From Gammaproteobacteria bacterium (lineage in GTDB: Bacteria; Pseudomonadota; Gammaproteobacteria; Ga0077554; Ga007554): DNA of 64,000 nucleotides. Both the position numbers and the translations under genes were made by a program. The stretch lies in the NCBI GenBank assembly GCA_021731145.1, contig JAKFXX010000032.1, positions 1 to 64,000 on the forward strand, written 5' to 3'. This document shows positions 1 through 8,484 of this stretch, one piece after another. Each line of letters opens with the position of its first letter. Positions within the stretch are counted from its first letter, which is position 1. The notes under the pieces were generated by a model, which saw only the letters and a list, made by a program, of their open reading frames with translations, ran no database searches and had not been told where the DNA came from.

Positions 1-5
1 GCCAT
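1..5 (-). CDS. First two codons of a gene leaving the window
   Basis: An ATG on the minus strand at 5-3 begins a gene that leaves the window at its left edge. It is preceded by an excellent Shine-Dalgarno sequence (TAAGGAGG, plus-strand 12-19) six bases upstream, and by a well-spaced promoter at 38-66. Too little is present to say what it encodes. Confidence 0.55.
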
Positions 6-37
6 TTTGTGCCTCCTTACGTTTGAATGCGCTTGAA

Positions 38-66
38 TATATAGAATCAGTCCAATTGTGGGTCAA
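38..66 (-). promoter_or_regulatory. Sigma-70-type promoter for the leftward gene
   Basis: On the minus strand TTGACC (66-61) is followed by a 17-base spacer and TATATA (43-38). The predicted start site near 31 would leave a leader of about 25 bases holding the TAAGGAGG site. This is seen in the sequence only. Confidence 0.55.
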
Positions 67-96
67 GTGTATCAAATATTCAAGGAAGAATAGCCG

Positions 97-792
97 TCAT
101 TTTTTCTCCGCCACCAACCGCGCAAACTGCCCGTCCCTGAGCGGCGTATTGTCCAACACCGTAAAACCACTGCATTCCAGAAGATAAGCCAGGTCATCGC
201 GGGAAAAACGGTTGTGCTCAATGAAGTGGGTGAAGATATCCTCCAGTTCGTCCAGCGGCGTGGCGGGATCGAACACCCTCGGCTCCGATGTCTCGTTGCG
301 GACGTACAAATCCAGTGGCGCACGCACCCAATCAAGCACATAGAAACGGCCACCCTGCTTGAGGCAGCGCCGCACCTCGCGCAGAACACGCACCGGCTGG
401 TTGAGCTCGTGCAAGACCACCGAAGCGATGGCGGCATCTATTGATCTGTCTGCCAACGGCAAATGTGGATCATGTAAATCAGCGGGGATTACCTCACAAC
501 CCGGGGGTAACTCCCCCATCGCCTCCAGCATATAGGGCGCGCACTCCACCCCGATGGCACGCGCCCCCGGATAACGCCCGGCAAGTGCGCGCAGGAAGAG
601 CCCCGGCCCACTGCCAAGATCGAGCACCACGGGCGGCGTAGACAGCACCGGCTCAATCCACTTCCCCCACGCCACCCAGAATTCCTCATTGAAACGACCC
701 GCGAAGGTATCCTTCATCAACTGGGCAAAGTTTTCACCGTGGCGATGATGTTTGGCGAGCATGGCCTGGGTACGTTCCAGCATTTCTGACAT
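97..792 (-). CDS. Class I SAM-dependent methyltransferase
   Basis: This 231-residue cytosolic protein has a Rossmann-type methyltransferase core. The SAM-binding motif I, VLDLGSGPGLFLRAL, lies near residues 56-70. An acidic strand end (GVECAPYMLEAM) would hold the ribose, and the DAAIASVVLHEL and GGRFYVLDWV strands follow, as in the Methyltransf_11/25 families. No substrate-specific motif is recognisable, so the target (small molecule, lipid or protein) is unknown. The next gene on the same strand, the acylphosphatase at 841, lies only 48 bases upstream, so the two may be co-transcribed. Confidence 0.8.
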   Translation of the reverse strand: MSEMLERTQAMLAKHHRHGENFAQLMKDTFAGRFNEEFWVAWGKWIEPVLSTPPVVLDLGSGPGLFLRALAGRYPGARAIGVECAPYMLEAMGELPPGCEVIPADLHDPHLPLADRSIDAAIASVVLHELNQPVRVLREVRRCLKQGGRFYVLDWVRAPLDLYVRNETSEPRVFDPATPLDELEDIFTHFIEHNRFSRDDLAYLLECSGFTVLDNTPLRDGQFARLVAEKK

Positions 793-840
793 AAATTTTC
801 TCCCGGTTAGGAATGGTCTAACATTTGCAGCCTGCCGACC

Positions 841-1110
841 TTATTTAATTTCGAAGCCGGTAATTTCAGACACCTCGGCGGGCGCGCACACCACATCCGT
901 GACATGCGCCAGCGGCGGACCATTCCATAGCCAGTCGCGCAACTTTTCCACCTGCTCCACTTCACCACAGGCCAGCACTTCAACGCGCCCATCGGACAAG
1001 TTGCGCGCCCAGCCCGTGACGCCCAACGCCAAGGCATGCCTGCGCGCAGCAGCGCGGAAGGCGACGCCCTGCACCCGCCCTGATACCAGGCAATTCATAC
1101 AGATCGTCAT
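841..1110 (-). CDS. acyP: Acylphosphatase
   Basis: Acylphosphatases hydrolyse carboxyl-phosphate bonds such as those in acetyl or carbamoyl phosphate. The 89-residue length is typical. The signature VSGRVQGVAFRAAARRHA carries the phosphate-binding loop and catalytic Arg, and GWARNLSDGRVEV carries the catalytic Asn. The C-terminus ends in the usual short strand (ITGFEIK). Two in-frame starts are possible: ATG at 1110, or ATG at 1098 giving MNCLVSGR. No strong ribosome site decides between them. It lies directly upstream of the methyltransferase and is divergent from aspA. Confidence 0.9.
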   Translation of the reverse strand: MTICMNCLVSGRVQGVAFRAAARRHALALGVTGWARNLSDGRVEVLACGEVEQVEKLRDWLWNGPPLAHVTDVVCAPAEVSEITGFEIK

Positions 1111-1198
1111 ACAGAAAAACCCATCTTAAACCAAGTAACGTTATAATCCGCAGAAAGCTCTGTGCCCTCTGTGACAAACAAAATATCAAGGAAAACCC

Positions 1199-2599
1199 AT
1201 GACCAACGATACCACCTGCCGCGCCGAAAAAGACAGTCTGGGCGAACTGGCCGTGCCCGCCGATGCCTGGTATGGCATCCAGACGGCCCGTGCGGTTGCC
1301 AATTTCCCCATCAGCGGGCGCGGGCCGGACCGCGACTTCGTTGCCGCCCATGTGCGCATCAAGCGCGCCGCCGCCGTTGCCAACCAGCAGGTGGGATGGC
1401 TGAACGATACCCTGGCCTCCGCCATCATCACGGCATGCGACAAGATTCTTGGCGGCGAATACCTTGACCAGTTCGTGGTGGATCGTTTTCAGGCGGGCGC
1501 AGGCACCAGCCATAACATGAACAGCAACGAGGTCATCGCCAATCTTGCCAATGTGGCGCTGGGTGGCGTACGCGGCGCGTATAAGCCGGTCAACCCCAAC
1601 GATCATGTCAACATGGGCCAAAGCACCAACGACACCATCCCCACCGCCATCCGCCTCGCCGCGCTGACCAAGCTGCCGCGCCTGATCAAAGCCGTGCGGA
1701 TGATGGCAGACGAGTACGCGCGCATCGGCTTCAATGAGGCCGACACGGTCAAGAGCGGACGCACCCATTTGCAGGACGCTGTACCCACCACCGTGGGACG
1801 CGAATTCAATGCCTATGCCTGGACGCTGCGCCGCTGCTGCCTGCGCCTGGAGCAGGCCCGTCAGCCTTTGTGCGAGACCGGCTTGGGCGGCAGTGCGGTG
1901 GGAACGGGTCTTAACACCGCGCCAGACTATGCGGTCAACGTGGCGGCTGAGCTTGCGCGCTTGACCGGCGAGCCGATCTGCGCGGCGGACGACCTGGTGG
2001 CGCAGATGCAATCCATGCATGACCTGCAAACCCTGTCATCGGCGATCCGCGACCTCACCCTGGAGCTGATTCGCATCGCCAACGACATGCGTCTGCTGGC
2101 CTCCGGCCCGCGCACCGGTCTGGGCGAAATCCTGCTGCCACCGGTACAGCCCGGCTCCAGCATCATGCCGGGCAAGGTTAATCCGGTGATGTTCGAGATG
2201 CTCAATCAGGTGTGCTATCAGGTGCTGGGTCAGGATGCTGCTATCGCCGCCATGACACAGGCCGGGCAGTTGGAGCTGAATGTGATGATGCCGGCGCTGG
2301 GCTCGGCGCTGTTCGACGCCATGGACTGGCTGACCAATGCTGTCAACGCAACCACCGAATTCAATCTCAAGGGCCTGCGTGTAGACCGCGAGCGCTGCAA
2401 GGAATTCCTGCACAACAGCGTTGGCTTGGCCACCTTGCTCAACACCCGCATCGGCTACGCCGCCGCCGCTGAGGTCGCCAAGGCCTCGGAAAAAACCGGC
2501 CGCCCGGTGCGCGACATCGTGTCCGAACAGAATCTTATGACAGCGGAAGAATTCGATGCGCTGGTGTTAAAGGCGGCGCGGGAGGGAAAGATAGAATAA
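1199..2599 (+). CDS. aspA: Aspartate ammonia-lyase (aspartase)
   Basis: Aspartase reversibly deaminates L-aspartate to fumarate and ammonia in the cytosol, as a homotetramer. The 466-residue length fits the family. The fumarase/aspartase signature GSSIMPGKVNPV lies near residues 319-330. The active-site blocks TSHNMNSNEV, NMGQSTNDT and SGRTHLQDAVP are all present. The presence of SGRTHLQDA and GSSIMPGK does not by itself exclude a class II fumarase, but the N-terminal EKDSLGELAVPADAWYGIQT and overall spacing favour aspartase. A clear terminator follows at 2616. The ATG follows an AAGGAAAACCC leader. Confidence 0.85.
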   Translation: MTNDTTCRAEKDSLGELAVPADAWYGIQTARAVANFPISGRGPDRDFVAAHVRIKRAAAVANQQVGWLNDTLASAIITACDKILGGEYLDQFVVDRFQAGAGTSHNMNSNEVIANLANVALGGVRGAYKPVNPNDHVNMGQSTNDTIPTAIRLAALTKLPRLIKAVRMMADEYARIGFNEADTVKSGRTHLQDAVPTTVGREFNAYAWTLRRCCLRLEQARQPLCETGLGGSAVGTGLNTAPDYAVNVAAELARLTGEPICAADDLVAQMQSMHDLQTLSSAIRDLTLELIRIANDMRLLASGPRTGLGEILLPPVQPGSSIMPGKVNPVMFEMLNQVCYQVLGQDAAIAAMTQAGQLELNVMMPALGSALFDAMDWLTNAVNATTEFNLKGLRVDRERCKEFLHNSVGLATLLNTRIGYAAAAEVAKASEKTGRPVRDIVSEQNLMTAEEFDALVLKAAREGKIE

Positions 2600-2615
2600 G
2601 GCCAACCGAATCGCA

Positions 2616-2650
2616 AAGCCTCTGATATATTCAGAGGCTTCACTTTTTAT
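2616..2650 (+). terminator. Rho-independent terminator of aspA
   Basis: AAGCCTCTGA and TCAGAGGCTT form a perfect 10-bp stem around a TATAT loop (2616-2640). CACTTTTTAT follows, 17 bases after the aspA stop codon. Confidence 0.85.
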
Positions 2651-2687
2651 CCGAGATTGTCCATTAGGCGAAATAGAGCGCACGCCA

Positions 2688-2746
2688 CCGTTCGTGGTGA
2701 GCTTGTCGAACCATGAACGGCCCTTCGACAGGCTCAGGGCGAACGG
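2688..2746. repeat. Palindromic intergenic repeat (CCGTTCG...CGAACGG)
   Basis: CCGTTCG and CGAACGG bound an imperfect palindrome with inner arms GAGCTTGTCGAA and TTCGACAGGCTC. A degraded relative lies at about 61192-61235, sharing CCATGAACGGCCCTTCGACAG, and both are preceded by the word GATTGTCCATTAG. It is probably a REP-like dispersed repeat. It lies between the convergent aspA and beta-propeller genes. Confidence 0.6.
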
Positions 2747-2777
2747 TTTTGGAGATAATTTACAAACTTCTTTTATT

Positions 2778-3890
2778 TCAATTAGCTACCGCCGCAGTAG
2801 TCAGGGAATAAGGACCCTTCCCTGATATAAACGGCGAACCTGCCACCAACGTCAGCGCGCCAGTTTTGGGATTGATGGCATAGGCCGACACATCATTGTC
2901 ACCGTTATTGGCGACATAGGCAAAACGCCCTGATGGGGCAACAGAAACGGCATAGGGAAACCACTCCGTAGCGACGGAGGAGGAGCCAGTGCCAGGGGAC
3001 AGCGCGCCCGTCCTGGGGTCGATCGCATGGGCTGTCACGACATTGCCGCTCCAGCTCACCACATAGGCGAAATGATCCGCCGGGTCAATACTCACCGAAT
3101 AGGGGCGCGGCCCTGTCTTGAAAGGCGACCCTGCCACCGGCGCCAACCCCCCGGTCCCCGCATCAATCATGTACGCCGATATCGTCGTAGAACCATAATT
3201 TGTGACGTAAACAAACTTGCCGGCAGGATCGACCGTGGCGAAAATGGGATGCATGTCTGACGCCGCCGACGGCCCCGCAGCGGTCAGAACACCCGTTTTG
3301 TGGTCAATTTTATAAGCCGACACCGTATTCGAATCGTAATTTACCACGTAGACAAACCTGCCTTTCGGATCAATGGCTACCGACAAAGGATTCCCCTGCG
3401 TCGCGGCGGGATGCCCTGCGGGCGTCAACGCACCCGTACTGGAATTAACCTTAAAAGCCGAAACACTGCTGGAATCACGCGCCGTGACATAGGCGAACTT
3501 TCCGGCGGGATCGATGGCAACCGCGAGCGGGTGCGCATTCACCTTGAATGGCGAACCGGCAACTTCTTTCAGCGCCCCGGTGACAGGGTCGATCTTGTAT
3601 GTCGAAATACTGTTGGACCCCTGGTTCACCACATAGGCAAAATGACCCGCGTGATCAACAGTAACTGAGATGGGGAACTTGCCCGACGCGAACGGTGAAC
3701 CTGCAACCTCTTTCAACGCACCACTGGCAGGATCTATTTTGTAGGCTGAAACATTATGTGAGATCTGATTCGCCGTGTAAACGAACTCAGCCTTATTCTC
3801 CCTGGACGCACTTTCCCCGGAAAATGCTGGCGCAGTGCCCAGCGCCAACAAAAAGAAAAGCATCGCGACAATTTTCGTTTGAAACCCCAT
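2778..3890 (-). CDS. Secreted seven-bladed beta-propeller (lactonase/YVTN type)
   Basis: Starting at the ATG at 3890, the product is 370 residues. It has a Sec signal peptide (KIVAMLFFLLALGTAPAFS) and about eight repeats of roughly 40 residues, each with a FAYVVN-type strand and a YKIDPxTGAL turn. This is the pattern of the YVTN / 6-phosphogluconolactonase-like propeller fold. An ATG at 4025 would add 45 residues before the signal peptide. The 3890 start is preferred because GGGAGGACG lies just upstream and the signal peptide then begins correctly. Enzymatic lactonase activity cannot be inferred; many such proteins are periplasmic binding or scaffold propellers. There is no clear functional partner nearby. 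Confidence 0.75.
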   Translation of the reverse strand: MGFQTKIVAMLFFLLALGTAPAFSGESASRENKAEFVYTANQISHNVSAYKIDPASGALKEVAGSPFASGKFPISVTVDHAGHFAYVVNQGSNSISTYKIDPVTGALKEVAGSPFKVNAHPLAVAIDPAGKFAYVTARDSSSVSAFKVNSSTGALTPAGHPAATQGNPLSVAIDPKGRFVYVVNYDSNTVSAYKIDHKTGVLTAAGPSAASDMHPIFATVDPAGKFVYVTNYGSTTISAYMIDAGTGGLAPVAGSPFKTGPRPYSVSIDPADHFAYVVSWSGNVVTAHAIDPRTGALSPGTGSSSVATEWFPYAVSVAPSGRFAYVANNGDNDVSAYAINPKTGALTLVAGSPFISGKGPYSLTTAAVAN

Positions 3891-4114
3891 CTCCAACGTC
3901 CTCCCAGACCAAATGTGACTCAATAAACAACAAAAATTACCGATAACCCATCCATCACCGGAATTCCCGACCAAGATCATTGGTCTTTTACTACCATAAG
4001 ATGAGACATTATTACAAGCCCACACGCAAAAACTGCTCGTGATAAAGCCGTGATAAAGCGGCGTTATCCTCCCGACATAATGATCGAACTGGCATCTGCA
4101 CGCGAGAAACCCCC

Positions 4115-5065
4115 ATGCTAATAAAAAAACCCAGCGATATTCGCCCCTCTGAAATCCTGGACCAAAAGATTTATCTGACGCGGCGAGAATTCATACGCAA
4201 CACGGTTGGCGCCACAGTGGCAGCGGCATTGATGCCACCCTTGCTGGCGCCCCACAGCGTGTATGCAGGGACAAAGCTGCCGGGCGTGCGCAAAGGCCCC
4301 TTCGGCACCAGCGAGGAGCCAACCCCTTATGGCGATGTCACAAGTTACAACAATTTTTATGAGTTCGGCACAGAAAAAGAGCAACCTGTCATCATGGCGA
4401 AAAATTTCCGCACCAAGCCATGGACGGTAACAGTGGAGGGTGAAGTCAACAAACCCGCAGTTTATCAGCTTGAGGACTTCATCAAACCGCACACCCTGGA
4501 AGAACGCATCTACCGGCTGCGCTGCGTCGAGGCGTGGTCAATGGTGATCCCCTGGGTGGGCATCCCGCTGGCGGACATCATCAAGCGTTTCGAACCCACA
4601 TCGAAGGCGAAATACGTGGAATTCACCACCCTGCACGACCCGGCACAGATGCCCGGCCAGCGCCGCGCCATTCTGAAGTGGACCTATGTCGAAGGCCTGC
4701 GCATCGACGAGGCCATGCACCCCTTGACGATGCTGGCGGTGGGGCTTTATGGGGAAACCCTACCCAACCAGAACGGCGCGCCGCTACGCCTGGTGGTACC
4801 CTGGAAATACGGCTTCAAGAACATCAAGTCCATCGTCAAAATCCGTTTCCTGGAAAAGCCACCGGTTACCGCCTGGATGACGGCAGGCCCCGCCGAATAC
4901 GGCTTTTATGCCAACGTTAACCCCGAAGTCGATCATCCGCGCTGGAGCCAGGCGCGCGAACGCCGTATTGGTGAATTCTTCAAGCGCAAAACGCTGATGT
5001 TCAACGGCTATGCCGAGCAAGTGGCGCACCTGTATGCGCACATGGATTTGAATAAATATTTTTAG
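4115..5065 (+). CDS. msrP: Protein-methionine-sulfoxide reductase catalytic subunit MsrP
   Basis: MsrP is the periplasmic molybdopterin enzyme that reduces oxidised methionines in envelope proteins. The 316-residue protein begins with a twin-arginine signal ([20 protein letters not shown], residues 21-40), which explains export after cofactor insertion. The molybdenum-ligating cysteine is Cys137 in [15 protein letters not shown]. The [14 protein letters not shown] and [15 protein letters not shown] blocks of the sulfite-oxidase fold follow. Its membrane partner msrQ lies 173 bases downstream, separated by a 162-bp palindromic element that is unusual for this operon. Confidence 0.95.
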   Translation: MLIKKPSDIRPSEILDQKIYLTRREFIRNTVGATVAAALMPPLLAPHSVYAGTKLPGVRKGPFGTSEEPTPYGDVTSYNNFYEFGTEKEQPVIMAKNFRTKPWTVTVEGEVNKPAVYQLEDFIKPHTLEERIYRLRCVEAWSMVIPWVGIPLADIIKRFEPTSKAKYVEFTTLHDPAQMPGQRRAILKWTYVEGLRIDEAMHPLTMLAVGLYGETLPNQNGAPLRLVVPWKYGFKNIKSIVKIRFLEKPPVTAWMTAGPAEYGFYANVNPEVDHPRWSQARERRIGEFFKRKTLMFNGYAEQVAHLYAHMDLNKYF

Positions 5066-5071
5066 AGCCTA

Positions 5072-5233
5072 GCAGCCTGTCGGACTTAGGGGATCGTAGC
5101 GAGAAAGTGGGAGAGCGAGGACAATTTTCCGCTATTTTGAGGAGAATAGCTGGCACTATTCGACGAAAAATAGCGGAAAAGTGGACCGCTCTCCCGCTTT
5201 CGCAGTAGATTCGACCTAAGTCCGACAGGCTGC
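5072..5233. repeat. 162-bp palindromic MITE-like element
   Basis: The 19-base ends GCAGCCTGTCGGACTTAGG (5072-5090) and its exact reverse complement (5215-5233) bound an element. Its two arms continue to match imperfectly for about 80 bases each (GAAAGTGGGAGAGCG against GAAAGCGGGAGAGCG; TTTTCCGCTATTTT in both). It fills almost the whole gap between msrP and msrQ. It could fold into a long stem in the shared transcript. No transposase is encoded. No clear target duplication was identified. Confidence 0.8.
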
Positions 5234-5238
5234 CAGAC

Positions 5239-5898
5239 ATGCACATGACGCAAACCGAATGGGTCCAGCGGGTTATCAAGCCCACCATCTTTCTAATGTG
5301 CCTGATACCGCTGGCACTGCTGGCGTGGGATGCCCTGAACAACCATCTGGGCGCCAATCCCATCGAGAAGGTCATCCGCCGTACCGGCGACTGGACGCTG
5401 CGCTTTCTGCTGATCACGCTCGCCATCACTCCCGCGCGGCGGCTGTTCGGCTGGAACTGGCTGATGCGGCTGCGTCGCATGCTTGGCCTGTTCGCTTTTT
5501 TCTATGCCTGCCTGCACTTCATCATCTACATCGGGATTGACCAATCCTTCGACGTGAACGAGATCATCAAGGACGTGATCAAGCACAAATATGTCACCGT
5601 GGGCTTTGCCAGCTTTCTTCTGCTCATTCCGCTGGCGGCCACCTCCACCAATGCCATGATGAAACGGCTGGGCGGCAGGCGCTGGCAGCAACTGCACAAA
5701 TCAGTGTATGCCATCGCCATTGGCGGGGTCATCCATTACCTGTGGCTGGTTAAGGCCGATCTGCGGGAACCGCTCATCTATGCCGCAATCCTGACCGTGC
5801 TGCTAGGCTATAGGCTGTGGGTCAAACAACGCCAGGCATTGCTCCCAGATACGGTCCGTTCCTCTATTCATCCCTCCTCGATCAGACCCGCCAAATAA
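5239..5898 (+). CDS. msrQ: MsrPQ system haem-binding membrane subunit MsrQ
   Basis: MsrQ is the b-type cytochrome that passes electrons from the respiratory chain to periplasmic MsrP. The 219-residue product has about six hydrophobic segments and belongs to the ferric-reductase-like family. Candidate haem histidines lie in FYACLHFIIYI, QLHKSVYAIA and GGVIHYLWL. The start is ATG 5239 or ATG 5245. Neither has a convincing Shine-Dalgarno sequence, because the preceding bases belong to the palindromic element ending at 5233. Translation may therefore depend on coupling or on the inserted sequence. Confidence 0.92.
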   Translation: MHMTQTEWVQRVIKPTIFLMCLIPLALLAWDALNNHLGANPIEKVIRRTGDWTLRFLLITLAITPARRLFGWNWLMRLRRMLGLFAFFYACLHFIIYIGIDQSFDVNEIIKDVIKHKYVTVGFASFLLLIPLAATSTNAMMKRLGGRRWQQLHKSVYAIAIGGVIHYLWLVKADLREPLIYAAILTVLLGYRLWVKQRQALLPDTVRSSIHPSSIRPAK

Positions 5899-5915
5899 AA
5901 GGCGGGCCTAAGCCC
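5864..5915. repeat. Left copy of a ~50-bp direct repeat carrying a half terminator
   Basis: This segment overlaps the end of msrQ. It matches 8404-8453 with only a few mismatches and single-base gaps (shared words CTATTCA, GATCAGACCCGC, GGCGGGC, TAAGCCC). The right copy continues into a full terminator stem, while the left copy stops at AAGCCC. The two copies bracket the 2.5-kb island that carries the GGDEF-EAL gene. Confidence 0.7.
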
Positions 5916-6178
5916 AATACTGTTCACTTAAATAGTGATGCTGAGCTTCACCAGAAATTTCGTCAACTAACGCCATTAAGAATCGCGTGTCCTGAGCCGA
6001 TACAGGTACATCTTGACGCACATATCAATCATGTCGCGTGGATAATTCCTGGGATTATATTCCGAGGATCTGGGGCGAAGGGGTCAAGTAGGCGGCAGCG
6101 GCAATATCACCTACTATTCAAATCCGGCCAGTGTGTAGCTTATGTCCAAAGAAATGAAAACTTCCACCCACCCGAGAA

Positions 6179-8167
6179 TTGCATCTTATGATGAAACAAT
6201 GTCTTGAATGTCCTTCCAATGCACAGGGGCTGAGAGAATCCACCCCCCAGAAAACTTTCGGGGAAGGTGTTACGGCTGCCGCCATTTTGAAAAAGATTCC
6301 GCCGCTTGCTCCCACTGCCACTGTTGCAACCGCCTTCCAGATCCTTGTTGACAACCCGGAGTATCTGGCGATTGCAGTCGTTGCCGACAAGCAGCCGGTC
6401 GGCCTGATCATCCGTCACAAGCTTATTCAACAATTCTCCAAGCCGTTTGCGCGGGATCTGTTTGGCCGCAAACCGATCTCCGGGTTTATGGACTGTGCCC
6501 CACCTATTATCGACCTGCGGGTCAATCTGGATGACATGGCCCGGATAATGATGGAGGATGGGAAGCAGGCGATGTGGGACGGCTTTATCCTGGCCGATCA
6601 AGGCACCTATGCTGGAATCGGGACCGGCTACGATCTAATGATCAGATTGACCCAACTTAAGCAAGAATATCTGTTTCAGTTGGCTCACTACGACGCGGTG
6701 ACAGGCCTTCCCAATCGACTGCTGTTTAAAGACCGCATCAATCAGGCTCTGGAGCACGCCTCTCGGCACAAGGCTCAGCTGGCGATCCTCTTTATCGATC
6801 TGGATCGCTTTAAATTAATTAACGATTCACTGGGGCATACTTCCGGAGATTGTCTCCTCCAGGCCGTCGGTGACCGATGGTCTCAAGCTCTCCGAACCAC
6901 AGATACGATCACCCGTCCGGGAGAAGAGGGAATAACGATCGCACGCATGGGGGGGGATGAATTTGTGATCCTGCTTCCCGACATCAAAAATGACCTGGAC
7001 GCCGGCAGGGTTGCGCACAGGATTGTAGAGACGCTTTCCAAGTCTTTCATAATCGATCAACAGGAGCTTTTCATTACTGCCAGCATCGGAATCAGCCTCT
7101 GCCCAACCGATGGCAACGACTTCGAAACATTAGTCAAAAATGCCGATGCCGCAATGTACCGCGCCAAAGACCAGGGAAGAAACCGCTATCAATTTTATAC
7201 GGCGGAAATGAATGCGCGGGCCATGGACCGATTGAAGATCGAAACCCGGCTCCGGCACGCCATCGAACAGGACGAGCTCCTATTAAATTACCAACCGCAG
7301 ATTGACCTGCAGAGCGGCAGGATCATCGGAATGGAGGCCTTGATCCGCTGGCATCAGCCGGAGATCGGGCTGGTTTCCCCCGCAGATTTCATACCTCTAG
7401 CCGAAGAAACCGGCCTGATTATTCCGATTGGAGAGTGGGTGCTGCGTACCGCCTGCAGGCAGACCAGAGTGTGGCAGGAAGAAGGGTTTGTCGCACCTCG
7501 CATCGCGATAAACGTTTCAGCCAGGCAATTCTACATGGAGCACCTTCCCGATCAAATAGCGCAAATACTGGCAGAAACCGGGCTGAATGCCGATCAGATT
7601 GAAATTGAATTGACCGAAAGCGTCCTCATAAAAAACGTGGATGTGGCTATCAACAACCTCCATCGGATCAAAAAAATGGGCATTCAGATCTCCATCGATG
7701 ATTTCGGCACCGGTTATTCTTCACTGGCTTATTTGAAGCGTCTTCCAATCGATATTCTGAAAATAGACCAATCCTTTGTCCGCGATCTAACCAACAATCC
7801 AGCAGACGCGGCGATTATCAATTCGATTATTACCCTGGCTCACAGCTTAAAATTACGGGTCATTGCCGAAGGGGTTGAAACTGAGGCGCAACTGAAATTT
7901 CTGAAAAGCCATGGCTGCGATGAAGCCCAAGGGTATTATTTCAGCCGCCCATTGCCCGTGGATCAGATTCCTGCACTCCTCAAAAAAAGTCCGCTTTTAG
8001 CATCTGAAACATCAGGCGGAAGCTCGCCTAACGAACGCTACAGCCACGACGCTGTAGGCAACCGGCTCACCAAACACACCCACAATGGCGAAAACCGCCT
8101 CACCCACAGTGATCAGTTGCGTCTTCCAGGGGATCATAACGTGAGCCTGGCTGAAGAATCTTGCTAA
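6179..8167 (+). CDS. GGDEF-EAL cyclic-di-GMP turnover protein with N-terminal CBS-like domain
   Basis: The 662-residue cytoplasmic protein starts with a region of about 150 residues resembling a CBS-type sensory pair (FQILVDNPEYLAIAVVADKQPVGLI). A diguanylate cyclase domain follows, with intact MGGDEF near residue 257, and then an EAL phosphodiesterase domain with intact EALIRW near residue 386 and DDFGTGYSSL. Both active sites look complete, so it could make or degrade c-di-GMP. The last ~45 residues after the EAL domain are not part of the family: YSHDAVGNRLTKH is an RHS/YD repeat remnant fused in frame. Codon use looks more AT-rich than in neighbours. The start is uncertain, with further ATGs at 6188 and 6191. 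Confidence 0.85.
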   Translation: MHLMMKQCLECPSNAQGLRESTPQKTFGEGVTAAAILKKIPPLAPTATVATAFQILVDNPEYLAIAVVADKQPVGLIIRHKLIQQFSKPFARDLFGRKPISGFMDCAPPIIDLRVNLDDMARIMMEDGKQAMWDGFILADQGTYAGIGTGYDLMIRLTQLKQEYLFQLAHYDAVTGLPNRLLFKDRINQALEHASRHKAQLAILFIDLDRFKLINDSLGHTSGDCLLQAVGDRWSQALRTTDTITRPGEEGITIARMGGDEFVILLPDIKNDLDAGRVAHRIVETLSKSFIIDQQELFITASIGISLCPTDGNDFETLVKNADAAMYRAKDQGRNRYQFYTAEMNARAMDRLKIETRLRHAIEQDELLLNYQPQIDLQSGRIIGMEALIRWHQPEIGLVSPADFIPLAEETGLIIPIGEWVLRTACRQTRVWQEEGFVAPRIAINVSARQFYMEHLPDQIAQILAETGLNADQIEIELTESVLIKNVDVAINNLHRIKKMGIQISIDDFGTGYSSLAYLKRLPIDILKIDQSFVRDLTNNPADAAIINSIITLAHSLKLRVIAEGVETEAQLKFLKSHGCDEAQGYYFSRPLPVDQIPALLKKSPLLASETSGGSSPNERYSHDAVGNRLTKHTHNGENRLTHSDQLRLPGDHNVSLAEESC

Positions 8168-8367
8168 TCAAGAGTTTCACATGCCAGCGACAGCGGTAAA
8201 GACCGGCAATTGTCTGGGCAGAAAGATGAACAACTTGTCGTGTTTTGCATCGCCCGGCCTTGCGTATCGTAACGGTAGACAGAAAAGCGATCGCCGTTTT
8301 CATCGATGATGCCGGTGAGGGCGCAGGGTAAATCGGTGTTTCCGGTATAGGCAGGCTCGTTGTACAA
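8150..8367 (-). pseudogene. Debris of an RHS repeat gene joined to an IS4-type transposase tail
   Basis: On the minus strand 8367-8245 reads as an RHS/YD repeat fragment (LTGIIDENGDRFSVYRYD then TQGRA). In another frame 8240-8150 reads LSAQTIAGLYRCRWHVKLL, which resembles the C-terminal block of IS4-family transposases (compare the family pattern IYxxRWxVELxFK). The two fragments abut near 8242. Neither is a complete gene. Together with the RHS tail fused to the GGDEF-EAL gene they mark this stretch as a graveyard of mobile and polymorphic sequence. The remainder of 8168-8484 holds only this debris, a direct repeat and a terminator. Confidence 0.6.
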
Positions 8368-8403
8368 ATAAGTGCGGGGCCTGCCATCACATCGGGCTAA
8401 TCG

Positions 8404-8453
8404 CTATTCACCCCTCCGCGATCAGACCCGCATAAAAAGGCGGGCATAAGCCC
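8404..8453. repeat. Right copy of the ~50-bp direct repeat
   Basis: It matches 5864-5915. Here it runs into the complete terminator stem at 8434-8461. See the left copy for the shared words. Confidence 0.7.
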
Positions 8454-8461
8454 GCCTTTTT
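8434..8461. terminator. Bidirectional rho-independent terminator
   Basis: AAAAAGGCGGGC and GCCCGCCTTTTT form a 12-bp perfect stem around ATAA. The terminator works in both directions. It lies 24 bases past the stop of the cytochrome c4 gene (minus strand) and originally probably also ended the msrPQ transcript. Confidence 0.9.
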
Positions 8462-8484
8462 GCACTATCACGCGATTAATTTGA

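Noticed and set aside
980-2029. 349-codon open frame antisense to aspA
   Set aside because: It is the reverse-strand shadow of a clear aspartase gene, has no ribosome site and its translation is His/Gly/Arg-rich without family character.
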